Of a stretch of DNA of 6,224 nt, positions 6,023 through 6,224 are shown one piece after another. The stretch covers positions 1-6,224 of the forward strand of contig JACWAC010000068.1 of assembly GCA_014874235.1 (NCBI GenBank), read 5' to 3'. The position numbers and the translations under genes are program-made. Source of the DNA: Thermoplasmatales archaeon. Its GTDB lineage: Archaea; Thermoplasmatota; Thermoplasmata; Thermoplasmatales; GCA-001856825. Below the pieces are notes generated by a model that saw nothing but the letters and a program-made list of their open reading frames with translations, was not told the origin of the DNA and made no database searches. Position 1 is the stretch's first letter, and each line of letters starts with the position of its first letter.

Positions 6023-6224
6023 CGCTAAACACCTTCGGAAGCGTATATGCTCCAAGGAGGATTGGTTCGGGAAGGTCGACGTATATTTCCGTGGAACTCA
6101 CGATCTCCTTGGAAAAATTGAGTTTAACCTTCTGGAAGGGCTTGAGATTTTTGACGCTCTCGGTGAATGCCCCTTCCCCTTTCAGCACCACCTTAAAATT
6201 GTGCGGTTTCTCGGTGTAGTTTTC
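6015..6224 (-). CDS. top6B: DNA topoisomerase VI subunit B, C-terminal end (partial)
   Basis: The last 69 codons of a gene that enters from the right edge, read on the minus strand to a TGA at 6017-6015. Subunit B is the GHKL-type ATPase half of the A2B2 type IIB topoisomerase, which passes one DNA duplex through another. Only the C-terminal tail is visible: a beta-rich segment with alternating hydrophobic residues (for example FKVVLKG, QKVKLNF and TEIYVDLPEPILLG), then a short tail ending in VFSDE. No ATPase motif lies inside the window, so the call rests mainly on position: it ends 8 nt inside the start of a clear top6A, and the top6B-top6A order is the usual archaeal arrangement. The tail suits the C-terminal region of subunit B but is not diagnostic alone. 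Confidence 0.85.
   Translation of the reverse strand, partial: ENYTEKPHNFKVVLKGEGAFTESVKNLKPFQKVKLNFSKEIVSSTEIYVDLPEPILLGAYTLPKVFSDE
6030..6034 (-). promoter_or_regulatory. Ribosome binding site for top6A
   Basis: Read on the minus strand this is AGGTG, complementary to the CACCU core at the archaeal 16S rRNA 3' end, with 7 nt before the ATG at 6022. It lies inside the top6B coding end and argues for the internal ATG over the upstream TTG at 6055. Confidence 0.55.

Noticed and set aside
6023..6055. 11-residue N-terminal extension of Top6A from a TTG
   Set aside because: There is no ribosome site at the TTG, while the ATG at 6022 has AGGTG 7 nt upstream and the typical short overlap with top6B.
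1..6224. CRISPR arrays, insertion sequences, tRNA or rRNA genes, defence cassettes
   Set aside because: I saw no regularly spaced repeats, transposase motifs, tRNA arm signatures or defence-related domains on either strand.

Overview
The window is archaeal. A probable five-gene operon on the minus strand fills the right two thirds. It opens with the tail of DNA topoisomerase VI subunit B and the whole of subunit A, a replication enzyme typical of archaea. It also carries a TYW2/Taw2-type enzyme of archaeal tRNA wyosine synthesis. Arginine is coded largely by AGA/AGG, starts overlap upstream stops, ribosome sites are GGTG-type or absent, and the one surface protein is crowded with N-glycosylation sequons; all of this fits an archaeon, possibly thermophilic or acidophilic. 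The lineage cannot be fixed by eye. If it is Thermoplasmata, topoisomerase VI is itself informative, because Thermoplasmatales such as Thermoplasma are known for using gyrase instead.

Layout, in the direction of transcription (right to left): top6B 3' end (6224-6015); top6A (6022-4952), overlapping top6B by 8 nt; a 12-helix MFS permease (4955-3801), joined to top6A by an ATGA overlap; taw2 (3811-3020), overlapping the permease by 11 nt; and, after 21 nt, a divergent serine-hydroxymethyltransferase-like PLP enzyme (2998-1856). The tight packing suggests one transcript with translational coupling. The products (DNA topology, transport, tRNA modification, one-carbon or amino-acid metabolism) do not form one evident pathway, so this looks like a housekeeping operon of mixed function.

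A gap of about 395 bases follows (1461-1855). It holds no confident gene, but its plus strand has a protein-like open frame (1499-1759) without a good start, probably a truncated gene or remnant. Next comes a minus-strand gene (1460-453) for a secreted or surface protein with an N-terminal hydrophobic signal, about 16 N-X-S/T sequons and a C-terminal membrane anchor.

The left 452 bases hold no confident gene. They contain a bulged inverted repeat (370-401), a short minus-strand frame (359-264) that may be a decayed or small gene, and at the extreme edge a short plus-strand frame with a CxxC pair.

I see no CRISPR array, insertion sequence, tRNA, rRNA or defence module. The points most worth following are the SHMT-like enzyme that keeps the PLP-binding residues but has altered or lost the substrate/pterin-binding segments, and the heavily glycosylated surface protein of unknown function.
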